From assembly GCA_033064195.1 (NCBI GenBank), contig JARBJD010000108.1, forward strand, positions 155,657-219,656: DNA of 64,000 bases. Direction: 5' to 3'. Below, piece after piece: positions 46,901-56,789 of the stretch. Origin of the DNA: Blattamonas nauphoetae. Taxonomy: Eukaryota > Preaxostyla > Oxymonadida. Each line of letters opens with the position of its first letter. Positions within the stretch are counted from its first letter, which is position 1. The notes under the pieces are model-generated. The model was not told where the DNA came from, ran no database searches, and was given only the letters and a program-made list of their open reading frames with translations. Both the position numbers and the translations under genes were made by a program.

Positions 46901-47986
46901 GTCAATCATCTTAAAGCACCCACCACTCCTCGTTCAATCGTTGGTATCGGACAGCCACGTCTACAACCCTCAGCGATGCGAACATTGAAAGGGGAAATGC
47001 TTCGAGAGTTCGTTCGACTGGCAGACGGCGCTACCACTGTCCGATCCGTATTTGATGCATTTGAACAGAAATACCCACTTTACAAGTATCGTCTCAAACG
47101 GACAGTTCATGAGCAATATCTCAACACGCTCTGCTTCAAGGGCAAACAACGAAAACGATATGTTCGCAAGGCATTCAGGCCAATCTTTGGCCTTGATGAG
47201 AATTTTATCAATGAGGACGAAGCACCACTCGAAGAAAGCATGCCAGAACTTCCAGCAGAGATTCGAGACGCTCTGAATGAAGAAGAACCACCCATCGAAC
47301 CTCTCGAAGACGTAGCGAAAAGAAAAAGTGATGATGAAGGGGAATTTAGCCATTTCACGTCTGTACCATTCATGTCCAGAAGTGGTCGCACCCATTTCGT
47401 CCCTCTGAAGTCACTCAGTGGTCCGGAGCTCCTTCATCTTCAACATAAATGTCTCGAAATCTTTGGAACAATAGAAAAAATTATACCTCAAAAATATCCA
47501 CAACTCCTACCAACGTTAAAAGCATCAGAAAGCAGTGGTAAACAATCACTCAAGCCAGTTGGACTCGCTCTTCCGCTGCCAGTGAAAAACTCCAATTATG
47601 ATGTTCGTCAACTCCTCCCAATCCTTCGGTATGTCAAGAAAGCTGCACTTGCAGCAGAAGCTGCTGCTCAAGAAAAGAAATCACAAAAAAAGCCACCAGT
47701 TATACAGAGTCCGAAGAGAGCAGTTCAGTTTGATGCCGTTGGACCGATGGAAAACGAAGGTTTGGATAGAATACGAAAGAGTCGCGAGAGGAATATCAGA
47801 GCACGACGAATGGAAATCAAACGCATGAAGGCCCTTGGAGAAGATGCGTCTGCTCTAGAACGCGAACTTGAAGAGGAGTTGGCTCAAGGCAATGAAGAAT
47901 GCGTCATCACACAAAAATCTCCTGCACGTCCTCCAGTCATTCTCGCGGAAACTGGTGAACAATTGATCGATTCTGACGACGACTAA
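43936..47986 (+). CDS. CHAF1A: Chromatin assembly factor 1 large subunit (CHAF1A/Cac1)
   Basis: Predicted 1338-residue histone H3-H4 chaperone subunit that deposits nucleosomes behind PCNA at replication forks. The first exon is only the start codon ATG (43936-43938), followed by a 34-nt intron (43939-43972) and one long exon. Residues 54-70 read GKQMKQLTLFFKPRSQQ, resembling a PCNA-binding (PIP-like) segment. The diagnostic ED block is FFGVFNKTSLVVDPLHPF, then DPLVDYDVDEEDEWDEEKE, matching the LLDYEVDSDEEWEEEE of CAF-1. Lys/Glu/Arg helices follow (KVKAKKEEAKRKRKEKARQ and QEREQKKKEREQEKLMRKQ), so the KER-like helix comes after the ED block rather than before. Near residue 1000, EMLREFVRLADGATTVRSVF looks like the C-terminal winged helix. 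Long acidic serine runs flank these parts. Confidence 0.85.
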
Positions 47987-48073
47987 CAAATAAAACTGTT
48001 TCTTTTTGTTTTGTAGTTTTGATTTTATGTGTATTGATTTCTGTTCTTTGATCTCCCCACTTCATGAAAGAAG

Positions 48074-49511
48074 ATGTCGAAAGCTCGTTCACAACCAAAG
48101 CTTTCACAGGCTAAACCACAAACTGTTGGTGGACATTATCGTCTTACTGATTATTTAGGTGGAGGAGCCTTTGGTATCCGCTATTTCTACAGGAGGTGAC
48201 ACCTCATCTTCTCAGGACAGGTTTATAAATGTGTTGTACAAGGAACAAATGAAGAACATGCCGTGAAACTTGAGGTCTATTTTCGACTAAATCTCTCATT
48301 TCAAAACTATTTTTCGATTTAGCCACTCAATGCCAGACCGAAACTCCTTGGAAGTGAAATCCGGATATATAAACTCCTTGCTGGTGGTTCGGGTGTCCCA
48401 AATGTGTTGAATTTGCATCTTATTTCATTTTGAAAGATAAAATGGCACGGGAAAGAAGGAAATTACACAGTTATGGTGATGGATTATTTGGGAGAGAATC
48501 TTGAATCTTTGCGACTTCAAATGCCTGAAAAGAAGTTCAGCCTTAAAACAGTTATCATGATTGCTGATCAACTCATCCGAAGAATCGAATATTTACATTC
48601 TAAAGATTTCGTATGACGACCAATCATTTTCTCATTATTTTCAGATTCATCAAGATATCAAACCTGAAAATTTTGTCATCGGACGGGATAAGAAAGATAT
48701 TGTAGTTTATATTATTGATCTCGGTCTTGCAACACCATATATGGACGGTAGCAAGTCCCCACCAACGCACATCCCTTGGTCAAAAGGAAAGGGATTGGTC
48801 GGAACAATGCGTTATTGCTCACTTGTCTGCTCTTCGTTTTTCTCATTTCTTCAGCATGCTCATCTCGAAGAACAGCAGTCAAGACGAGATGATGTTGAGG
48901 CCCTCGGCTACGTCCTCATTTACCTTGCAAAAGGATCTCTTCCTTGGCAAGGCAATCACAATATGCAAGGTAAGGAGAAATTTCAATGGGTCCATGAAAT
49001 GAAGCGGGATACCCCGCTTAGTAAACTCTGTGAAGGTCTCCCTGAGGAATTCCAACGTTATATGGACATTGCCAGGAATCTCAGATATGACGAAACACCT
49101 CCCTATTTTGAGCTTCGACGGCTATTCCGTTCTATCTTTGTAAGGATGGAATTTGAACTCGACTTTGTTTTCGACTGGAGTAATCGACACAGGAAACAAG
49201 ACTCTCGACTTGAGGACAGGGACGGAAGAGAGAAAAGTATTTCGGATACCATGATACCTCAAGTTGGAGTCGGAGAGCATCTGAATCAGGATATTTCTGA
49301 TGTTAACGAACCTCAACAAATTGTCTCAGAATCAATCTTTGAAGAACAGCAGCAAAAATACGCAAATCAATACCATCGGTTACTCCAGGAGCAACGAACA
49401 CTCATCCAGAACGCGAAGAGAGTTGAGCCAGAACTCCCACCGCAGCCGTCATTCATCGGTCAGGACCAAAATATCGTCGAAGAATCGAAAGGAGGTTGCG
49501 TGCTCTTCTGA
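48074..49511 (+). CDS. Casein kinase 1 family protein with C-terminal CaaX box
   Basis: CK1-type Ser/Thr kinase in about six exons. Motifs: [18 protein letters not shown] (Gly loop joined across an intron), HAVKLE (catalytic Lys), [34 protein letters not shown] (catalytic loop, with Q instead of R in HRD), [11 protein letters not shown] (DLG instead of DFG), GTMRYCS with [21 protein letters not shown] and SLPWQG, all distinctive for CK1. Introns are about 30-48 nt; the ones ending at 48222, 48328, 48439, 48643 and 48855 are needed to keep frame. The C-terminal extension of about 130 residues is Gln/Arg-rich and ends GGCVLF, a plausible prenylation CaaX motif. This suggests membrane anchoring like plasma-membrane CK1 isoforms. 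Start: [11 protein letters not shown]. Confidence 0.9.
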
Positions 49512-49735
49512 ACATGAAGAATTGCATTCTTCTCTCCATTATTGTGTGTAATCAGAGAACGAAGACATCAGTTGGAGCCTGTGGGAAAGCGGGTGCCTCG
49601 TTCTCAGATTTCTCGATTGGTTCACTTTTCTTAATCTAAAAACAATCCCAACTGATCTTTTGTCTCGAAATGAAAGTAATGGCATAATTATCAATTGTAT
49701 GTATGCGAAAAAGAAGAATTCTAGTGTGACATGCC

Positions 49736-52700
49736 TTATGTGGTTTTCATTGCTTTTACAATCGACATCTTTACAACTGTAAGAGTTGGAATGAGCGCAG
49801 AGATGATGGACGTGACCAGACCAACACCGACAATAATGAGGATAAGCTGCCATGGAACGAAGAGCGGGATAGGAAGACCTTGAAGGACAGAAATCTGTGC
49901 CATGAGAAGATATCCCACAACCATACCCACCACAATACCCATGAGGGATGCAGTGATGACAAGGATAAAGGCTTCTTCGGAGTAGAGTCGGACCAATTGC
50001 CACTTGTTGAATCCAAGGGCACGCATGATACCAATCTCCTTTGTGGACTCGAGAATGTTTGTGTTCATCGATGACATCAACGAGAAGAAGCAGAGTACCA
50101 TCACCAAAATCGTGACGACAATCATGATGACATCCAAGATATCTTCTGCAATGGTCATTCCTCTCCCCGAATCGGCTGTGTAGGACACACTCAAACTTGT
50201 ACGACTGTCCGTTGGGTCTTGACGGTATCCTTTCAGTTCGTTCACAAGATCACGGGCTCTGTCAGGATCAGCTTTTGCTTTTAGACGGATGAAAAGGAAT
50301 CCCATTCGCATTGTTTCGAACCGCCCTGTGTTGTCCGGATACAGAGAAAGGAAGGCTGGAATTGAGAATGGTGCGTCCAAGTTGCCTCCAAGTGTCATAC
50401 TGACACTCTGATGGTCAAGCCATGGAAGACTTTCGAAGAAGGCGGCAGTCGTTACATTGTACCGTCCTTCTGATGACTCCACGAAATTGGAGGCGAAGGC
50501 GAAGAGACCATTTCCGAATCCACCTGAAGAGGCTTGGACAAGGTTCAAGATCCATTTCTGCCCAAGCTTGCCTTCCAGATCATTGCGGAAGCCTTCACAT
50601 AGAATTGTCGATAAGAACTCTGAGTTCTGAGTGTACAGCTGTTCAATGAGATTTTCTCCTGTCTTGGTCCATTTTGTTGGTCTAACATAAATTGGGTCCA
50701 AGCCATTGAGCCAATTTGGGGTCAACCCTATGACCTGGTGGTAGTACGTGTGTGAACGTCCGATATTGGCGATCTGGGTTTGGACAGGGACAGGATAATG
50801 TACTTCCAGCTGTTCTGTGGCCCAAGCGACGTTCTCCAGGATATCATCGTATTGGGCAACTATTGCCTCTATTTCGTCAGGGTGCTCCAGACCGAGCTGG
50901 TCGGGGTTGTACTTCGAGTTTGAGGTGAGTTGGAAAGTTCGAATTTGTCGCGGTCGAACATAGATATCGCAGCCCTGGTTCATGTAGTTCGACATGACAA
51001 TGGAAGAAATGGCAATTTCGATGAGTACTGTCACAAAAACGATAAACGAAAGAGAGATGGAATAAAGCATCGTAGTTTTTCTGTTTCTTTGTCGATGGGC
51101 ACCCAAATTCTTCTTGGCCATGTTACGGATTGACGATGTCTCCCAAAAGATGAACGCAGCGGCGATCACACGTTCGAGGACATATTCGAAATTCATCATG
51201 ATAAGAATCAGTCCAATCAAAACGATCAGAATCAGACCAAAGAAGAGGAATGCCATCAGAGTGATGTTGAGTGAGATGAGTGATTGTGGAAGAACGATGT
51301 AGACGCCAAGTCCAAGAAGGGCTAAGATAAATCCAGAACCTAACATGCCCCAGTTTCGGTTCATATCTTCGGCACGTTCAATGCTGACTTTCATGATTCC
51401 TTGTTGAGGATGAGTGACATCAATGGAATCATGCAAGTTCTGGGAGAGAGCATGACGGATGGGGAAGAACGAAGCAACAAGCGTGACAATAAAAACGATC
51501 AGGGTTGAGACCAAGAGGGCAGTCCATGGCATCACCTTGTTCAGCGGAACAGTTGACAGGTCTCCGAGAACAGTAGCCACGACAGCGGATGCCACATAAG
51601 ACAGAATCAAGCCAATGATCCAACCAGGAATGGTGTAAAGTGCTGCCTGAACGGTGAGGGTTCCCACGACACCCGGACGATTTAGGCCAACCATTCGAAG
51701 AATACCGATCTCAAAGGTTCGAGACTCCACAGAGATCATGAGAAGAGAGTATATAAGAAGAATAGAGATTGCAGCAAGAACTACAACGATGATTGATGAG
51801 ATCATGTTGATGGCGAGTCCGAGCATGGACCACATGGCGTATCCTGAGAGAACAGGAGTCGTAATTGTAACATCACCAAAATTAAGTGCGTATGCAATCT
51901 TGGTTCCCCACTCAACGATATTTCTGAAGAAGTAATTGGGAGAAAAGCAGACTTTGCGATTGTTGTTGAATCGAGCTCAATGTAAACCATGTGCCTTGGA
52001 TATGTGTATGAAAACACAATCTGCTGAGCATAGTTGACGAGTTTTTTGCTTGTCCACGTCGCTTCTGGGATGGTATCGAGAGCAGTTTGCGGAAGATGTT
52101 TTACGATCTGAGAAATTATCGAAAGAGCGATCATACATAAGGCCAAAACTGATCAAATTCGACAAAAACTCGATCACCATCTGATGATTTCCCATATGTT
52201 CCTGTAATAATGTCCACCACCTTCAGTGGGAGGCGGATCCATTCTAGATGGTTAACAAGGTAAACCATGGCTTGTGGTGAAAACTCTTTGATCACTTCCA
52301 TGGAAATGGCTGAAAACTCGGCAACATTGAAACCAAGTTCGAAGGTATCTCCAACTTTGACTTCCATTCTAGATGCAAGTTCCTCTGTCAGAACACATTC
52401 CCCAGCTGCCATCGGTTTCATCTCCCAAATACGACCAATTTGGAGTTCGCGCTGATGAGGTAAAGAAATTGAGATGATAAACCTCCCGTAAAGTATCGAA
52501 TGCGATAGTATCAGCAGATGTATCCAAAAGTGTTCTTAGAAAATGATAATCCTGGAAAATACATACCCATCCTTTGCAGTACTATAACACGTTGAGGAAA
52601 ATTGACAACGGGGGGTGCCACGATTGTACTAGAAAGGGTAAAGAAAAACTCCGAAAAACCGCATCTCCAAGATCTTTTAATCTGTCAGATACGAGATCAT

Positions 52701-53090
52701 AATCTATTGAATAGTAGTCAGTCCATGATCCTGCAGTCATGACCATATCAGTTTGGCCATCAGTGTCCTCAGTGAGCATGAGCGTGATAACTGGCAGCAT
52801 ATCGCTCATACTAATCGCAACTGCAGTCACAATTGTGACCAAAAGAATACTAAAGTGAGAAATCATCAAAAAGCTATGATATACCTAAGGAATGCCCATG
52901 TAAAGCTACAGCATCTGTGTTTGATTTCACGTCCCCCCTGAACCATGAAAAAGCAGAATCTCGAACAACAATGTTCACAACATCCTTGGTTGTCAATATC
53001 GTCAGGTTCTCGGTCAAATTCGTTGTCCTAAAAGGTCAAAAAAGAAAGGCCGAACCTCCATTGTATGATTGTGGTTAGATCTAGTTTTCA
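49736..53090 (-). CDS. FtsX/MacB-like permease-domain membrane protein
   Basis: Large multi-pass protein with two FtsX-type permease modules, an architecture known from bacterial lipoprotein exporters (LolCE/MacB) and from multicopy families in some protists. It starts MKTRSNHNHTMEDNEFD with a Cys-rich cytosolic N-tail (GCCEHCCSRFCFF). The first span is AFLSILLVTIVTAVAISMSD, then an extracellular domain, then the first FtsX core with RTFEIGILRMVGLNRPG. The second half repeats this: a span after MLYSISLSFIVFVTVLIEI, an extracellular domain, and STKEIGIMRALGFNKWQL. The EIGxxRxxG loop marks the FtsX coupling helix. At least six short introns lie in the 5' third (52,000-53,090) and their exact joins are uncertain near 52,560-52,680. 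No ATPase partner is in the window. Its function may be lipid or protein handling at a membrane. Confidence 0.82.
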
Positions 53091-53222
53091 TCTCGAAAAG
53101 TGATCTCGACTGTCGTTCTAACCGTTTGAACGAATGAAACAAACATATTAAAAGTTGTTTTTGTCAAATAGATTCAAGTTCAAAAGCATAAGACACTTCA
53201 AATGAAGTGTGAGAGCCAGGGC

Positions 53223-55681
53223 TCATATGTGCTCGTGGATACCTTGCTCTTGTAGAATCCGTTGCTTTTCCTTCTCGTTATACTCGCCAATATGCTCAAG
53301 AGACCATAATGACTGACCAATCTGATGTTGTAATGGGATAGGTGTGCCCATCGTCCTCAAAAATGATCGAATTGGGCCTGCAGTTTGTTCCGTGCTCAGA
53401 TTGCACTGCGCTTCTGAAAGGTATTGCTGAATCCAAGCTGGAAATTTCTTCCTTTTCTCGCGGAGAGAAAACCGTTTGTCTTGGAGAGTAAGGGAGTGAA
53501 AGAGACATACCAGCCATGATCATCACACCGTAGTCGTCCTTGGTTCGGATAACGCGACCCATACACTGTGAGGCTGCGCGCATTGCATCAAAAGAGAGGA
53601 ATTCCTTCTCCGTAATGCCGTGCTTTGTGCGGAGATACTCCAGACGAGCACGAAGCGAGAGAGACTCTGTGTTGATGTACGGAATCCCGAAGCAGATCAT
53701 GCAGCGGCCGTAATGGCCTTGGAAGCTGTCCGTGCCTTCCGAGACCTTTCCACGGGAGACACACATAAACAGTCCTCCTCTTCCGCAGTCACATGCAGTC
53801 TGGTAGTTGTGGAGGGCAAGAGCCGTTTCGATGGGATCTGGTGTCTCCACGAAAACAAGCTTGTTGTTGTAAAGTTGATGGAGTGTCCCCATTTCTTTCC
53901 AGCTTTGAAGAATCGATCGTAAGAACTGAAAGATATGAAGAAGAGAAGAACAGACTGAATACGAAGGGAAGAAAGCAACGACTCCGTCTGGGACGATTCG
54001 CGTCACTTCGATGAGGAGAGAACCAAAGTTTCTCACAATTGACGGATCGTTTCTGACGGAGAATCTGGTTGAGAGCGGAATTTGATCCGGGCTTTTCGTG
54101 ACAACCATTGGGAGAATGCATTGGCGAGAGATGCTCATTGTGTAAGAGCGAACGAGAACTGGTGTGAATCCTAACAGACGAGGATACATGTCGAGTGGAG
54201 ATAAAGTTCCTGATGTGATGATTACTGATGATGCAGTATCGCAAATCGGTCTGAAGACAAATTGTGGATCATGGCAGCAGAGGCGTAGAGTTGTTGATTG
54301 AAATTTATCTTGATTCGCGAGAATGGCCAAGGACTGTGGTTGCTGGGTGATGGGTGTCACGCCTTCCATCACAACAGAGAACCCTTCATCGTGTGTAGAC
54401 ACAAGTGCAGCGAAAGAGCAGAGTTGTTGGAGTGATTTATACTCCACGAGGTTGGTGACCATCAGCGTGTGGAAGAGTTTATTCAGCCGTTCTGCGAGAA
54501 ACTTGAGGGGATCCAGATTGTATTTGTTCGCGACTTGGCTGAAGTTGAAGAGGAAACATGATGGTGATTCGTTGAACGGCTTGTTGTCATTGAATCGATG
54601 CTTCAAATATTTCACCCAAAATGTCAGGAATGAGAGGAAATGCTCGGAATTGTTAATGGATCCTGGAATCACACGTTGTGTGATTTCAGTTGGGATGTAT
54701 GGAGACATGGCAAGAATCTCTGTCTGGTCCAGATTGGCTTCTCGGCCAATCTCCTGAAGCATAAGATCGCGATCTCGGTTGAGGGTGTCAATGTATGTCT
54801 GTCTCCTTTGGTGGATGAGTTCCGTGAGAGAGCGGATGTTGTCTTCGCAGGTGTCCAACATCCGACGGGGGACTTCGGCACTGAGCGAGTCAATACAAGA
54901 ATTATCGATGTTGTGTGCCTCGTCAAAAACGATAATGTCGTGCTCTTTTGGCTGAAGTCCAATAAGCTGGTTGATTTGTGGATCCAACATGTATGCATAG
55001 CAGCCGACGATGACATTGGCTGTTTCGATCGACTTGATCGAGAGGAAATAGGGACAGATGCCGCGTTCTTTTCCCAAATTTTTGAGGTCGTCAAGAGAGA
55101 AAACACCAGTTGAGAGTCTCTGTTTCTCAGTATCATTCCAATATTCATTAAATAAGTGGCAAGTTTCGATATCATGGTTTTTGTCCGCTTGATCTCGAAC
55201 AAATGATGCTGTGCGATCACGACATCGGCTATCGCACTCAGGAGATGATTGGCAGAGACTAACAGTTGGATGAATGCACATATTGAGTCGTGATGAAATT
55301 CCCAGACAGCAGAGTGTTGGAGCACTGTTTTCGTATTGTTCAATACATGCAAATACACGCTTCAATTCTTGGTGAACCTTAGAGGTTTCTGCAACTGTTC
55401 TTGTGAGATATATAAGGCGGAGATGCTTCGACTGGCCTTGAGGTGAATGGAGGTACGAGACAATCAATGATGTCAATGCAATCGTTTTTCCGGTACCACT
55501 GGGCATTTCAAGGATTCCATGACCTTTGTTCTCAAGAATTGTCTTGAGATCTTTCATGTACTTGTACTGTTCCGGGTATATGTGTGAGTATGGAAAATAG
55601 ACAGGCAAGTCATCTATAAGAAACCTATCAATGAAAAAACATCAGAAAAAGACAATTGATGACAAAAAGGAGAGACTTCAT
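53223..55681 (-). CDS. ERCC2: XPD/ERCC2 helicase of TFIIH
   Basis: 5'-3' DNA helicase subunit of TFIIH for nucleotide excision repair and transcription. Predicted 791 residues (human 760) in three exons: 55681-55677 (only 5 nt), 55624-53511 and 53479-53223. Introns are 52 and 31 nt. The spliced start reads MKFLIDDLPVYFPYSHIYPEQ, aligning with human [21 protein letters not shown]. Motifs: LEMPSGTGKTIAL (Walker A), four iron-sulfur cysteines (LNMCIHP, SRCRDR, ETCHLF, GICPYF), VFDEAHNID (DEAH), GKVSEGTD, and AASQCMGRVIRTKDDYGVM (motif VI). After the last intron, ADKRFSLREKRKKFPAWI matches the conserved C-terminus. Between the first coding base and the neighbouring element lie 183 bp for the promoter. 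Confidence 0.96.
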
Positions 55682-55864
55682 GTTGATTCACTTTCTGATG
55701 AGGTGACAACTGACAGATTGTAAAAGAATGTCGGGTTGGATCTACTCAAAATGGAACAAAGCTCCAAGTGAGGTGTAATCCGTTGATATTTTTGGAGATA
55801 CTAGGAATACTTCCATTTTCAACGGTTTGATGCACTGTGAAATGCTACGATCTCTTTCGTTCTT

Positions 55865-56201
55865 CAGTCACGGACAAAAGTAAGTGGCCACCCCTTCCTG
55901 CATTTATGAACAGATGATTTTTCACACTTTTTTCGTAAACACTTCACATTCATGAAAGACGGTAATTTTTCAAATATAAAACAAGAATAGTGTGGTGAAG
56001 TGGAAATCAAGAGATTTGACTGATGTGCCCTGGGAGGCACTTTTGATTGCGGATGTCACAATATGTCTCCTCTTCCAAGAAGAGGAGATGTGACCTGTAT
56101 AGTCTGTTCCTCCACTGAGAGCTCTCAACTTCCACTCCTCTCAGAGATACTGGAGGATCCGCGACGAAAAAGTGTGTTTTCTCTCTTCTTCATCCCTCTT
56201 C
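55865..56201 (+). repeat. Left 337-bp inverted-repeat arm
   Basis: Exact reverse complement of 56417-56753. It holds a smaller internal hairpin, CTCCTCTTCCAAGAAGAGGAG, near 56066-56087, so a transcript could fold at two levels. It breaks off from its partner after CATCCCTCTTC. Confidence 0.93.
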
Positions 56202-56416
56202 TGACATCCGTGCAACTCTTCCAACCTCTTTAACTTGTCGTCAGAATGCTTATTCTGTCCTTGTTCGATTGAAAGCTGACAGTTTTGGTGTGAAAAAATG
56301 TGGGAGAAAATGTGCGAATCTCATGTTCTCTACAGCAGGTCATTACAATTGAGAGAAAGTGAGAATACTTAATAACATCGTCAGAGAGAGAGTTTGATGT
56401 CTTTACAAAGCTGGCT

Positions 56417-56753
56417 GAAGAGGGATGAAGAAGAGAGAAAACACACTTTTTCGTCGCGGATCCTCCAGTATCTCTGAGAGGAGTGGAAGTTGAGAGCTCT
56501 CAGTGGAGGAACAGACTATACAGGTCACATCTCCTCTTCTTGGAAGAGGAGACATATTGTGACATCCGCAATCAAAAGTGCCTCCCAGGGCACATCAGTC
56601 AAATCTCTTGATTTCCACTTCACCACACTATTCTTGTTTTATATTTGAAAAATTACCGTCTTTCATGAATGTGAAGTGTTTACGAAAAAAGTGTGAAAAA
56701 TCATCTGTTCATAAATGCAGGAAGGGGTGGCCACTTACTTTTGTCCGTGACTG
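56417..56753 (-). repeat. Right 337-bp inverted-repeat arm
   Basis: Exact inverted copy of the left arm. The 63-codon open frame inside this arm is an incidental frame, not a gene. The centre, 56202-56416, is unique in this window, AT-rich and without coding capacity. Confidence 0.93.
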
Positions 56754-56789
56754 CTTATTCGATTCATGAAATGAAAGAATGAGACTGAA

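Larger units (their letters stand above)
55865..56753. mobile_element. Palindromic non-autonomous DNA-transposon-like (foldback/MITE) element
   Basis: An 889-bp segment made of two exactly inverted 337-bp arms (55865-56201 and 56417-56753) around a 215-bp unpaired centre. I compared the arms base by base and found no mismatch or gap. The outer ends begin CAGTCACGGACAAAAGTAAG, a terminus resembling Tc1/mariner-type and related inverted repeats. CTT flanks both ends (55862-55864 and 56754-56756) and could be a 3-bp target duplication; TA, expected for Tc1/mariner, is absent. No open frame of note and no transposase are present. It sits in the gap between the XPD start and the end of the insulysin-type gene. 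The perfect match means it is young, recently homogenised, or an assembly artefact. Confidence 0.8.

Noticed and set aside
55865-56753. Capsid-bearing or retroviral-type element in the palindromic region
   Set aside because: No coding capacity, no direct long terminal repeats, only inverted arms; a simple non-autonomous DNA element explains it.
56578-56769. 63-codon open frame in the right arm of the palindromic element
   Set aside because: It lies wholly in an inverted-repeat arm, has no family resemblance, and would be a by-product of the repeat.
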